Below the pieces are notes generated by a model that saw only the letters and a program-made list of their open reading frames with translations, was not told the DNA's origin and did not search any database. Position numbers and translations under genes: made by a program. DNA of 15,297 nucleotides from JBLHLB01 sp047618505 (lineage in GTDB: Bacteria > Planctomycetota > UBA1135 > GCA-002686595). The first letter of the stretch is position 1. Every line of letters starts with the position of its first letter. The DNA lies in assembly GCA_047618505.1 (NCBI GenBank), contig JBLHLB010000063.1:1-15297 (forward strand), written 5' to 3'. Below, piece after piece: positions 7,381 through 15,088 of the stretch.

Positions 7381-8358
7381 TCAGGGACCCGGATCCGGCC
7401 GCGCGACGCGCCAGCCGGGGGCCCCATCACCCCGCAGAAGCGCCCCCTGTGGCACCACATTTTCGCGCAGCTCCCCCTGAACCAGAAGGGTCCCGAACCG
7501 CAGGGGCATACCCACACCGTCCCCCAAGAGCGCCGTGTCCTGGAGGTGAAGGCCCAGGGACGCGGGCTGCCCCGGCGTCGACGGCTGCCCCACCAACCCC
7601 AGAAAAGTGCCCCTGGCGACCGTCTCACCGGGGGAAACGGCAAGGCTCGCGGGGTCGAGACCCCCGAGGAACAGGTGGCTGCCGTCTTCCAGGGCCAGAA
7701 TAACGAAGGCCCGGGAACGAGCCGCTCCGTCAGTCCCACCTCGCTCGAGATTCGCCTGCCCAAGGACGAGGCCCGGGCAGGGCGCCAGGACCCGCCCGCC
7801 TTGGGTGGCCTCGGAATCGGCCTGGCCCTCGGTGTTCACCCGCCAGAATTCGTAGCCAAAACGGCGCTCGGGCTGGAGCACCAGTGGGTTTCGGTAGACC
7901 TCCGTGCCGCCAAAGCGCACGGACCACTCGCCTTCCAAGGGGAAATCGAATTCGATCGAGCCGATCCTCTGGGCGTAGGGCGAGGGATAGGGCATGGGAC
8001 AACCACCGATCAGGAGGCAAATCCCCGAGATGGTGAACGCCACCAGGCGACCGCGTTGGATGAACGGTCGGCGGCGCAGGCTAATTGTCAAACCCGTGGC
8101 CAGGAGCAGCGCGCTCCCAAGTCCCAGAATCAACGGCCCCGCGCGATATAGATTGCGGTGCCAGGGAGCGGGCGATTCAAACCCGAGAGCAACGAAGATG
8201 CCAATTGCACTGAGCGCAAGAACCTGGGCCAACCGGGCCCAGGGCTCCAATCGCGCCTTTGCAGTCGTGTCCTCGCTCTTGCCCGAGACTGCGGGTCCGA
8301 CCTTGGCGTTCTGAACCGTGCCCCGCACAGCCCTCGCCTTCACTTGCTTGCGTCCCAT
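7381..8358 (-). CDS. Membrane-anchored M23 (LytM)-like protein with degenerate metal site
   Basis: 325 residues. Three hydrophobic segments near 41-60, 73-94 and 103-119 anchor it in the membrane, followed by a soluble domain. The soluble part resembles M23 peptidases: FPLEGEWSVRFGGTEVYRNP (139-158), RFGYEFWRV, GRVLAPCPGLVLG (188-200), then the beta core DGSHLFLGGLDPASL (225-239), SPGETVARGTFLGLVGQP and LGLHLQD (268-274). M23 enzymes cut peptidoglycan peptides with a zinc ion held by His, Asp and the first His of HxH. Here HxH is GxH (269-271), the usual AHL histidine is Gly, and the early His/Asp ligands are not recognisable, so hydrolysis is unlikely; a binding or regulatory role, as in catalytically dead LytM proteins, is inferred. 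It starts 29 nt after the methyltransferase stop, so co-transcription is likely. The ATG has no strong Shine-Dalgarno sequence. Confidence 0.72.
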   Translation of the reverse strand: MGRKQVKARAVRGTVQNAKVGPAVSGKSEDTTAKARLEPWARLAQVLALSAIGIFVALGFESPAPWHRNLYRAGPLILGLGSALLLATGLTISLRRRPFIQRGRLVAFTISGICLLIGGCPMPYPSPYAQRIGSIEFDFPLEGEWSVRFGGTEVYRNPLVLQPERRFGYEFWRVNTEGQADSEATQGGRVLAPCPGLVLGQANLERGGTDGAARSRAFVILALEDGSHLFLGGLDPASLAVSPGETVARGTFLGLVGQPSTPGQPASLGLHLQDTALLGDGVGMPLRFGTLLVQGELRENVVPQGALLRGDGAPGWRVARPDPGP

Positions 8359-8387
8359 AGGGCGGCAACCCTACGCCGCCCACAGCT

Positions 8388-9290
8388 TCAGGTGTGCTTC
8401 GAAAGCGCCCCGAACTCCACGAGGCGCCTCCGCATTACCGCGATCGCCTCCTTGTTTTGATCCACGAGGGTAGCCGAGCGTCCGTTCCGCAGGGCGGACT
8501 CCCCCGTCGTGCCGCTGCCGGCGAAGGGATCGAGCACGCGCTCGCCGGGGTTCGAATGCACACGCACGATTCGGTCGAGGATCTTGGCGGGCTTCTGGGT
8601 GGGATAGCCGGTGCGCTCGCGGCTCTGGGGTGCAACGATGGTCTGCCACCACACGTCGGTTGGGACTTTGCCCCGGGCCGCCTTCTTTGGCCCCACCAAA
8701 CCGGGGGCCATGTAGGGCACGCGTTCGATGTCGTCGTAGCGATAGGTCCACTGCTTGGGATCCCTGGAATACCACAGAATGACGTCGTGCTTTGCAGGCC
8801 AACTTCTGCGCGAGCGACCACCGTAGTCGTAGGCCCAAACGATTTCGTTGCGGAAGCAATCGCGACCGAATATCTCGTCGAGGGTCACCTTGACGTAGTG
8901 CGACTCGCGTGGGTCGACGTGTACGAAGAGACTGCCCTGTTCGGTGAGCAGACGTGCGCATTCCTCTAGGCGCGGTGTTAGGAAGCCTAGGTAGTCGTCG
9001 AAGGCGTCAGCATAGGACTGTGTCGAGAGGACTTCCGATCGATAGCGACGACCACCGAAACCGACGTGATCACCGCTCTCATCGCGCACGTTGCGCACGC
9101 GTTTCATAGCCTGACGCTTACCGGTGTTGAAGGGCGGATCCAGATAGATCAGCTCGTAACCACGCGCGTCCTGTCGCTGCATCCAGCGCAAATTATCCGC
9201 CTGCACGAGTCGATAGGTCGGCCGATTAGCCGTCCCCTCGAACTCGTCCCCGGCAGCGTCCATCGAGGACCATTCGTAGATCCGACTCAT
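8388..9290 (-). CDS. Site-specific DNA methyltransferase, beta class (N6-adenine or N4-cytosine)
   Basis: 300 residues. Transfers a methyl group from S-adenosylmethionine to an exocyclic amino group of adenine or cytosine in a specific DNA sequence. The catalytic motif DPPF (51-54, in IYLDPPFNTGK) comes before the SAM-binding motif FAGSGTT (256-262), the order of the beta class. TGYPTQKP precedes the SAM motif, and a long middle part with WYSRDPKQW, YMAPGLVGPKKAARGK and TDVWWQTIV probably holds the target recognition surface. The chosen ATG at 9290 has GGAG 6 nt upstream and overlaps the TGA of the lipoprotein gene as ATGA; an ATG four codons earlier (9302) is less well placed. No restriction endonuclease gene is adjacent, so it looks like an orphan methyltransferase. 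Recognition sequence and base type cannot be read from the sequence. Confidence 0.92.
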   Translation of the reverse strand: MSRIYEWSSMDAAGDEFEGTANRPTYRLVQADNLRWMQRQDARGYELIYLDPPFNTGKRQAMKRVRNVRDESGDHVGFGGRRYRSEVLSTQSYADAFDDYLGFLTPRLEECARLLTEQGSLFVHVDPRESHYVKVTLDEIFGRDCFRNEIVWAYDYGGRSRRSWPAKHDVILWYSRDPKQWTYRYDDIERVPYMAPGLVGPKKAARGKVPTDVWWQTIVAPQSRERTGYPTQKPAKILDRIVRVHSNPGERVLDPFAGSGTTGESALRNGRSATLVDQNKEAIAVMRRRLVEFGALSKHT

Positions 9291-9913
9291 CGCAAACTCC
9301 ATTCGCCTTCACGTTGTCCGGCGACGTAGGTCCCCTGCTCGCGCAGATTGCCCTCTTCGTCGAAGTAGGACCACTGGGATTCCTTGAGTCCTCTGAAGTA
9401 CTCGCCCTCGCTACGCATGTTTCCGTTCGGGTGCCAAGTCGTCCAGGGGCCTTGTTTGAGGGCATTGATGCCATTGCCTTCCCCCGCCAACTGGCCGTTC
9501 TCGTACCAGAAGCGCATGCCTGCGAGGGTCTCACCATCGCCTCGATCTACCTCCATAATTGGCGTGCCATCCTTGGCCCAGCGACGTGCGACCCCAACCC
9601 GTTCGCCCATCCTCCAGGGCTGCTCAAGGCGCGGCGAACCGTCCCTCCACCAACCGCGCTCGAGGCCATCCCGCAGGAAAGTCCCGTCGGGCAAAACCAA
9701 GATCGGCAGCTCGCGCGAGAGTGCATCGTTCTCCCAGAAACTCTGGCGCAACTCAAGCTGGGGCGGACCGTCTGGTATGGAAGCAACGTCTGCTGTGCGA
9801 CCCCAATCCTCCGGCAAGGTGAGCTGCGGAGTCCAACAGGATGTTAGCGCGGTAGCGCCGACCACAAGGGCAACCTGGTTGAACCCCAGGGGAATACGCC
9901 AAATCAACCGCAT
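9287..9913 (-). CDS. Lipoprotein with MORN-type (YwqK-like) repeats
   Basis: 208 residues from the ATG at 9913, which is 11 nt after the stop of the carboxypeptidase gene. The N-terminus MRLIWRIPLGF with a hydrophobic core ends in the lipobox LTSC, Cys26 being the lipidation site, so the protein should be a membrane-bound lipoprotein. The body holds MORN-variant repeats of the pattern G-x-W-x3-(Y/W)-x2-(D/N)G: RGWWRDGSPRLEQPW, GVARRWAKDGTPIMEV, MRFWYENGQLAGEG, GPWTTWHPNGNMRSEGEY, SQWSYFDEEGNLREQGTY and a final GEWSLR. Such repeats form beta-hairpin ladders; related proteins are often annotated YwqK-family antitoxins, but there is no toxin gene next to it and I would not call it one. An upstream extension to 10051 is open but would bury the signal peptide. 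The function is unknown; cell-envelope location is well supported. Confidence 0.82.
   Translation of the reverse strand: MRLIWRIPLGFNQVALVVGATALTSCWTPQLTLPEDWGRTADVASIPDGPPQLELRQSFWENDALSRELPILVLPDGTFLRDGLERGWWRDGSPRLEQPWRMGERVGVARRWAKDGTPIMEVDRGDGETLAGMRFWYENGQLAGEGNGINALKQGPWTTWHPNGNMRSEGEYFRGLKESQWSYFDEEGNLREQGTYVAGQREGEWSLR
9297..9300 (-). promoter_or_regulatory. Ribosome binding site of the methyltransferase
   Basis: GGAG on the minus strand stands 6 nt before the ATG at 9290 and lies within the last codons of the upstream lipoprotein gene. It favours the 9290 start over the ATG at 9302 and suggests translational coupling. Confidence 0.65.
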
Positions 9914-9924
9914 CAAACTTCGCC

Positions 9925-12417
9925 CTAGCGTGAGGCTTCCGCGAGCAGTGCACGGAATAACAAGGGGAAGGAAGCCTGGGTCCAGCCGCGATACTGGGGC
10001 CGAAAACCAAAGAGGTGCACGGCGCCCTCCCCGTGTTCCGCGCGCACCCATGCAGCGCTTCCCTCGAGGGCTTCACCAGCTTGGATCCAGCCCGAAAGCA
10101 GAAGCTGCGTCGGGGCGTAGCGCAGCAACACCTCGGGCAGAGGCAACTCCACGCCGTTACGGTCATTCTTCGCCTCCGTGGGGACGTCCCAGCCCTTTCC
10201 GCGTGAGAAGAATACCGCCATGGAACCAGGCAGGCCCGCGGTCAACTCCCCTTCCTCGGGCACGACTCGCAACACCGAACCGGGGCAGGAGAAATCCGTT
10301 TCTGCCGTTGAGTCCTCCAGGGGCAACTCCAGGAGGTTGATGATCCAGTCCGCTGAGCGATCAATGGCGATGACGCTACCACCGGCACGTACGAACTCCT
10401 CCACCGCGGCTGCGCCCTCGGGCCCGATTCCGCCGACGAAGCGTCCGGGTACGGTGCCCTCGCGGCGGCCGTCTTCGATGCTGCGCGATGAGATGCTGGG
10501 GAGCACGAGCACATCAAGGAATTCATGCAAAGCCCCCGCTCTCAACATTTCGCTACGCACGGTGGTGTACGAAACGTCGTGGCTGTCCAGGGCGTAGCGC
10601 ATCCAGCCCTCGTTCATCACGCCTTCCCAGGGCGAGTACAAGCCAATACGCGGCAGGCCTTCGACTAGGCGCGAGCTCGCATACAGATCGGGCTCCGGCG
10701 TCTCCGCTTCAAATTGAATGCGACCGTCGCCACCGGTTTCCAGGGCGATCGTTTCGCCAAGTTTCAACCTGCGGAAGGCCTCGCTCCAACTGTCGCCATC
10801 GAGCGAATCGCCGAAGGGCGTGTCGAAACGGCCGGGAAAAGCCACCACCGCGTCCTCGGGATCCGTCACGCGGCGGGTGGGCACATCCAGCTCGCCCTGG
10901 ATCGCGACGCGGCGCACGCCCATCAACAGCGGCAACGTCCAACCGGACACGTCGTAGGGCGAATCGCCCTCGGGATAGACCTGCAGCTCAAAGAGGTCCT
11001 TCACGTGGCGCCCGTAGGGTTGCTCGCGGCGGATCACCAAACTTCCGGCCGCCCAAGTGCGACCATCGGCCTTGAACTCTTGCTGGGCCACGTCAATCTC
11101 AACGCCGCCGAGCATCAGGGAATCCACAAGGCGACGCACGGCGAAACGGTCCGGCGTCGTCGGCGGCAGGATCCAGGCCCGCGGCGAATCCGTACGCCCC
11201 TCTTCGATCGCACGCGTTGCGGCGCTGAGGGCATTCTCTAGCCAAAGGCGCGGCTCCCGCGCGAGAGAACCCAAGAGCGAGCGACCGAAGGCATGCTCGT
11301 AATCGACGATGTCCCGCAGTCGCCACCACCCACCGGGCCAAGGATTCGGGAAGCGCATCGAGGGCGCGTACTCGTTCAGGCCGCGCGGAGCGCGCAGGTC
11401 GGTTAGGCGATGGAACACCGGTGAAGCGACGTCCACCGAAGCCGCCTCCGTCAGGAGCCCGACAATGTTGTGGCGCACCGGCACGTTGCGGTTGCCACCA
11501 TTCCACCACATGTCATAGGAGACACCGGTGGAGATCCCGGTCAGTCCTTCGCGCGTCATGTCGAACAAGCCGCGCGTTCCGATCTGGTCGATGCCCGTCA
11601 TGATGCCGGGGTCCAGATTCGGATTGAGGGGATCGCGGAAGGGCGGCACGAACATGCGCTCGCCGCTGCCGCCCTGCTGGTGCACATCCCAGTAGACCTG
11701 GGGAAACCACTCTGAATAGAGCAGACGCGTCACCGTGCGTGTCTCCGCCTGGCTCAGCATGAACCAATCGCGGTTGTTGTCGTGACCAGCGTAGTACTGG
11801 TAGAGCTTCAACAAACCAGATGCCTCAAAGGGCGTGCCAACCGTGGCGCGGTACCAGGAGACGACGTGGTCCAAGCCGTCGGGGTTGAGGCAAGGTGCGA
11901 TCAAGATGACGAGGTTTTCGCGCGCGCTCTTGAAGGGCTCCTCTGCGGATGTCGCCAGACGATGGGCGAACTCCATTCCGAACTGCGGCGCTGCAGTTTC
12001 CGTCGAATGCATCCCAAGCGATATGAACACGAAGGGCTTTGCGCGCTGCAGCAGTTGCTCGCGCTCCGCCGCATCCAGCCCGCGGGGGTCAGCGATCATG
12101 CGCGCCGCCTCGCGCAGCCCCTCCAGGTTGGCCAAGTTGGCTTCACTGGAAATCGTCGTCAAAAGGAAGTCACGCCCCTCGGTAGTCGTGCCGACCTTGC
12201 TGACTATCACGCGCGGGCTTTCCTGCCCGAGTTTGCGGTGGTAGCTCGAAACCTCCGTCCAGTCCGCCAACTCAAAGTCCCTTGCCAAGGGTCGGCCCAG
12301 GTGCTGCTCCGGAGTCGTCACCGATTGGGCAGCGGGGGTCGAACAAAGGGAAGCCGCGCTGGTCAAGCCGAGCAGCAGAAGCGCCGCCAGCAGAGTACGA
12401 AGACGAAGTCGATTCAC
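9925..12417 (-). CDS. Secreted M14 family zinc carboxypeptidase with C-terminal amidotransferase-like domain
   Basis: 830 residues from the GTG at 12417. M14 enzymes are zinc exopeptidases that release C-terminal residues from peptides. The N-terminus NRLRLRTLLAALLLLGL is a signal peptide with likely cleavage near residue 30, so the protein is exported. Zinc ligands: His137 and Glu140 in GMHSTET and His246 in YWDVHQQGG; NPDG (178-181) and NNRDW (214-218) fit the substrate-binding part; Glu324 in LLTEAASV is the probable catalytic base. After about residue 590 a second domain begins (RIGLYSPWEG, DVLVLPS, GGIGPEGAAAVEEFVRAGGS), resembling the GATase1/ThuA-like fold that some large M14 proteins carry; it lacks an evident nucleophilic Cys. 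Another GTG at 12483 would add 22 residues ahead of the signal peptide, which is less likely. It leads the run of four closely spaced genes. The metal site appears complete. Confidence 0.92.
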   Translation of the reverse strand: MNRLRLRTLLAALLLLGLTSAASLCSTPAAQSVTTPEQHLGRPLARDFELADWTEVSSYHRKLGQESPRVIVSKVGTTTEGRDFLLTTISSEANLANLEGLREAARMIADPRGLDAAEREQLLQRAKPFVFISLGMHSTETAAPQFGMEFAHRLATSAEEPFKSARENLVILIAPCLNPDGLDHVVSWYRATVGTPFEASGLLKLYQYYAGHDNNRDWFMLSQAETRTVTRLLYSEWFPQVYWDVHQQGGSGERMFVPPFRDPLNPNLDPGIMTGIDQIGTRGLFDMTREGLTGISTGVSYDMWWNGGNRNVPVRHNIVGLLTEAASVDVASPVFHRLTDLRAPRGLNEYAPSMRFPNPWPGGWWRLRDIVDYEHAFGRSLLGSLAREPRLWLENALSAATRAIEEGRTDSPRAWILPPTTPDRFAVRRLVDSLMLGGVEIDVAQQEFKADGRTWAAGSLVIRREQPYGRHVKDLFELQVYPEGDSPYDVSGWTLPLLMGVRRVAIQGELDVPTRRVTDPEDAVVAFPGRFDTPFGDSLDGDSWSEAFRRLKLGETIALETGGDGRIQFEAETPEPDLYASSRLVEGLPRIGLYSPWEGVMNEGWMRYALDSHDVSYTTVRSEMLRAGALHEFLDVLVLPSISSRSIEDGRREGTVPGRFVGGIGPEGAAAVEEFVRAGGSVIAIDRSADWIINLLELPLEDSTAETDFSCPGSVLRVVPEEGELTAGLPGSMAVFFSRGKGWDVPTEAKNDRNGVELPLPEVLLRYAPTQLLLSGWIQAGEALEGSAAWVRAEHGEGAVHLFGFRPQYRGWTQASFPLLFRALLAEASR

Positions 12418-12532
12418 GTGGAGATTGAGGGCTAGCAGAAGAGTGGCGCACCGAGGAGGACCCGTATCCTCTCGGTACGCCACCTGAACCGCAAGGCCTT
12501 GCCCGTGCGGACTGCGTGAGCGCAGGACAACT

Positions 12533-12853
12533 TCAGTTGATGATTGTGGCGTGGAGCTTCGTCACGGCCGCCTGACTGAACATCGCCAAGGCAAACTCGT
12601 CGTCCTCCTTTCCAAAGCGGCCCTGAATTAGGGTCTCTTCAATCAACAGCTGCAGGGACCAGGCGCTGCCCTCCTCCTTGAGAATAGCGTCACATTCCTT
12701 GTACTTGATCATCTCCGTACCGGGCCTGCGCATGGCGGGGTTGGTGAACAGAATCGAGAGCATTCCCACCATCGGGGAATCGGCGGCAATGGTCACCTTC
12801 AGGGTACCGGACTCTCCTCTGTAGCTCTGAGTGACGATGCTGCCGACACTCAT
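12533..12853 (-). CDS. Remaining open segment of the interrupted gene, hypothetical 106-aa protein
   Basis: This is the 3' half of the interrupted gene in the same frame. If translation restarts, the ATG at 12853 is usable: GGAG (12865-12862) lies 8 nt upstream. The product, beginning MSVGSIVTQSYRGE, has alternating strands and helices (LKVTIAADSPMVG, SLQLLIEETLIQGRFG, FALAMFSQAAVTKL) and no signal peptide, so it would remain in the cytoplasm, unlike the ancestral exported protein. No function is recognised. A matching 5' fragment (TTG at 13120 to 12917, 67 residues) has only part of the signal peptide. Whether either fragment is made is uncertain. Confidence 0.4.
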   Translation of the reverse strand: MSVGSIVTQSYRGESGTLKVTIAADSPMVGMLSILFTNPAMRRPGTEMIKYKECDAILKEEGSAWSLQLLIEETLIQGRFGKEDDEFALAMFSQAAVTKLHATIIN

Positions 12854-13165
12854 AGCGAGCGCTCCGCCGAATCCGCCGAAGGGGTTTTCCTGGGCCTTCG
12901 GTTAGGGAAGGATTTCTTAGCCACTGGGCGCCGCAGGCATCGCCGCCAGGAGCGCACCGTTCCGCTTTGTACTCAGGAGCTGCAACATCTCACGCCCCGC
13001 CGCCACGGCCTTCCCGTAGCTGCCGGCTTGATAGTGCGTCTGCACAGCTCCGTGCACCTCCCCAAAGGTGGCCGGCTTCTTCTCCCGCGTTCGTTCCTGG
13101 GCAACAGCGACGGCGGTCAAAAGGAAGAGGGCGATAGCTGCGGTTCAAAGGGCAGGTTTGGGCAT
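12533..13165 (-). pseudogene. Small secreted protein gene interrupted by three in-frame stops
   Basis: A single frame of 210 codons plus terminal TGA runs from ATG at 13165 with no frameshift, but contains TGA at codon 7 (13147-13145), TAA at codon 83 (12919-12917) and TAA at codon 88 (12904-12902). Read through, it forms a coherent exported protein: MPKPAL, stop, TAAIALFLLTAVAVAQ as signal peptide; a helical segment (FGEVHGAVQTHYQAGSYGKA); ALLAAMPAAPSG, stop, EILP, stop, PKAQENPFGGFGGALAMSVG; and a beta-rich C-terminal domain (GTLKVTIAADSPMVGMLSIL). Codon 7 would be Arg if CGA, which fits the end of a signal-peptide n-region; codon 88 could be former CAA. An AG-rich GAAGAGA precedes the ATG. 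I know the style of such small secreted planctomycete proteins but no named family. The gene is most likely a recent pseudogene; split genes or assembly errors are alternatives. Confidence 0.65.
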
Positions 13166-13215
13166 GACGATCTCTTCGTTGTCCTGATCAGCAGGACTTG
13201 GTCATCCCCCGGTAA

Positions 13216-13271
13216 GGAATGACGGCTCAGAAATGACGGCTCAGGAATGACGGCTCAGGAATGACGGTTAA
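13216..13271. repeat. Four 14-bp tandem repeats
   Basis: Units GGAATGACGGCTCA (13216-13229), GAAATGACGGCTCA (13230-13243), GGAATGACGGCTCA (13244-13257) and GGAATGACGGTTAA (13258-13271) follow one another without spacers. The 14-bp period is not a multiple of three and the array is in the gap between the propeller gene and the interrupted gene, about 50 bp upstream of the latter's ATG. It could be an array of protein-binding sites or a neutral minisatellite. Confidence 0.85.
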
Positions 13272-13309
13272 GGGAATCGCGCCAGGGCGCACACTCGAGC
13301 ACCAGGTAC

Positions 13310-13330
13310 CCCTGGATTTTAGCCCCAGGG
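13310..13330 (-). terminator. Weak hairpin after the membrane propeller gene
   Basis: CCCTGG (13310-13315) and CCAGGG (13325-13330) form a 6-bp stem with a 9-nt loop about 50 nt after the stop of the propeller gene. No U-tract follows on the minus strand, so the terminator call is weak. Confidence 0.25.
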
Positions 13331-13379
13331 AAAGCAGCGCCGAGACGCCGCGCGCGATTTGATTGCCGCTCCCCGGCCC

Positions 13380-14996
13380 CTACTCTTCGGCACGCGGCAA
13401 ACGCACGGCCGCTGCCTCCTGTCCGTTCCGCAACACGACCAATTCGCCCATCATTGCGAAGGTGTTCCAAGTTTTCCCCTCTAGAACGGGGAAGCGTCCG
13501 AGGAGTTCACCTTCCCCTTTGGCGGAGGCCTCAACCAGGAGCAGTTCCCCCTCTTCCGAAAGAATCAAGAGGTGCTCCCCCACCAGCAACAATTGACCGT
13601 GGCCGAAGCGCCCCTCTTTCCAAACGCGCTTGCCATCGGAGAGGGAGATGCACTCAAGCATGCCATCGGAAAGCCCAAAGGCATGTCCGTCCCGCACCAC
13701 CGCGGTGGTCAATTTAGTTCGCAGGGAACGGCGCTGGGCCCAGAGGGCTGTCACGCTCCAATCTCCTGTTTGGGTACGCTTCAGGGACAATAACGATGAA
13801 CCCGAGCCATACCCCTTGGAAACAAGAACCTGCCCATCCCCCACCACGACCGGTTGTGAGTTGTTGGCGTCAGCCGGGGTCGAACCCGGCCAAGAATGCT
13901 CCCAAAGGAGCGCACCATCTGCCAGGCTGTGTCCGCTGACCGTACCCTCGTTCATCACCAGGAATTGTTCGACGCCGAGCAAGGTCGCCACCGTGGGCGA
14001 GGCATGGCTAATGGCCCGCGGGGGGCCCTCCCAGCGCACCTCTCCCGTGCGCTTATCGAAGGCCACGATGCCAGCGCGTTTGCTATCCGGATCGCCACCG
14101 GCAGGGATGATCACGAGGTCACCATGGATCAACGGCGAGCCAGAGCGACCGTATTGAATTGTGGCCGCTTCGATCTCCGGAGTGACCCCAAAGCGCGCAA
14201 GCAGATCGTCTTGCCAGACCAGGCTTCCATCAGCACCGTCGATGCAGAGCAATAGTCCGTGGGCGTCTTGGGCGTAGACATAGCCTTCGTCGATTGCAGG
14301 CGTTGCGCGCGGTCCGCTTCCGCCGAGGACATGCTCGAAGCTACTGTCGTGGGAGTAGCGCCAGTGCTCCGCACCGGTCATCGCATCCCGAGCGACAACG
14401 TGGGATTGTCCGTCAAATTCCTCGTGGGTTATGGCGACGCTATTGACGATGGCGAAACCCGACCAACCTAGCCCAGAGGGCACGCGCCACAGGAGCTCGG
14501 GCGGCGTGCTGCTCCAATCGGTGGAAAGGTCCACGCCACCGACGCGGGCGTCACGGCCTACGCCCAGGTAGCCAGGGAAATCGGTAGGTCCCTGGGCGAT
14601 CAAGTCGAGGCCCCCGGTGGGCGCAAGCTCGTCATCGGCGGCTGCAACGGACGTGATCGAGCGGTCCTCCTGCGACTCCCAAATCCACCGCACAACTGGA
14701 GTCATGGAGCCGGTCCAACCCCTTAGATCGCCGAGGAACACCACAGCTCCCACGGCGACACCAAGCACGCCAAAGGTAGTCAACTTGCAGCGCAAGGTTT
14801 GGCCGCTCGCCACCAGAAACCATACCCCGTAGATGCTGGCGATCAGCATCACGGCCATGTAGGTGAAGACATTGTTCATGCCCACATCACCGGTGCCGTC
14901 GGTTAACTGCAACCAAAGGATGGCTGCGAACGGAAGCAGGAGAACGATGCTGAGCCAGAGCGGGGCGCGCAGGCGCGCGGGTCGGGGGGTTGCCAT
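13380..14996 (-). CDS. Membrane-anchored PQQ-like (BamB-type) beta-propeller protein
   Basis: 538 residues. Three hydrophobic segments (about 12-31, 43-64 and 72-90) anchor the N-terminus; the remaining 400 or so residues are a beta-propeller. The propeller opens with DFPGYLGVGRDARVGG (139-154), the common entry of planctomycete PQQ-like proteins (usual form FPGxxGxxR), followed by blades with the AxDxxTGxxxW signature: VVARDAMTGAEHWRYSH, LLCIDGADGSLVWQDDL, IVAFDKRTGEVRWEG, VSGHSLADGALLWEHSW and ECISLSDGKRVWKEG. Known relatives include BamB, the outer-membrane assembly scaffold, and quinoprotein dehydrogenases; no quinone- or calcium-binding catalytic residues are evident here, so a scaffold or sensor role outside the cytoplasm is more likely. 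The ATG at 14996 is the first good start; no Shine-Dalgarno sequence is seen. The G10 run (15079-15088) lies 82 bp upstream. Confidence 0.85.
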   Translation of the reverse strand: MATPRPARLRAPLWLSIVLLLPFAAILWLQLTDGTGDVGMNNVFTYMAVMLIASIYGVWFLVASGQTLRCKLTTFGVLGVAVGAVVFLGDLRGWTGSMTPVVRWIWESQEDRSITSVAAADDELAPTGGLDLIAQGPTDFPGYLGVGRDARVGGVDLSTDWSSTPPELLWRVPSGLGWSGFAIVNSVAITHEEFDGQSHVVARDAMTGAEHWRYSHDSSFEHVLGGSGPRATPAIDEGYVYAQDAHGLLLCIDGADGSLVWQDDLLARFGVTPEIEAATIQYGRSGSPLIHGDLVIIPAGGDPDSKRAGIVAFDKRTGEVRWEGPPRAISHASPTVATLLGVEQFLVMNEGTVSGHSLADGALLWEHSWPGSTPADANNSQPVVVGDGQVLVSKGYGSGSSLLSLKRTQTGDWSVTALWAQRRSLRTKLTTAVVRDGHAFGLSDGMLECISLSDGKRVWKEGRFGHGQLLLVGEHLLILSEEGELLLVEASAKGEGELLGRFPVLEGKTWNTFAMMGELVVLRNGQEAAAVRLPRAEE

Positions 14997-15078
14997 GGAT
15001 GTAGGCTATGGAAGTGGCACGGCTTCGTCGGGCTCAGAACCGGCGGTTTTCGCGGCCAAAGGAAAAGACCACCGACCC

Positions 15079-15088
15079 GGGGGGGGGG
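15079..15088 (+). repeat. Homopolymer of ten G
   Basis: Ten consecutive G on the plus strand, in the 158-bp gap between the partial gene at the right edge and the membrane propeller gene. Such runs are prone to slippage during replication and to sequencing error. Confidence 0.9.

Noticed and set aside
7315..8151. 278-codon plus-strand frame
   Set aside because: It lies opposite the M23-like gene, which has membrane segments and a recognisable domain; the plus-strand product is Pro/Gly/Arg-rich shadow sequence.
8388..9290. Complete restriction-modification system
   Set aside because: Neighbouring genes are a lipoprotein and an M23-like protein; no endonuclease motif is visible.
9287..9913. 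YwqK-type antitoxin of a toxin-antitoxin pair
   Set aside because: The protein is a signal-peptide-bearing lipoprotein and no toxin gene is adjacent.
9384..10340. 318-codon plus-strand frame
   Set aside because: It spans the ends of two well-supported minus-strand genes and encodes Arg/Pro/Ser-rich sequence with no motif.
12533..13165. TGA at codon 7 as selenocysteine or an alternative genetic code
   Set aside because: TGA ends several intact genes here, selenocysteine inside a signal peptide makes no sense, and two TAA stops follow in the same frame.
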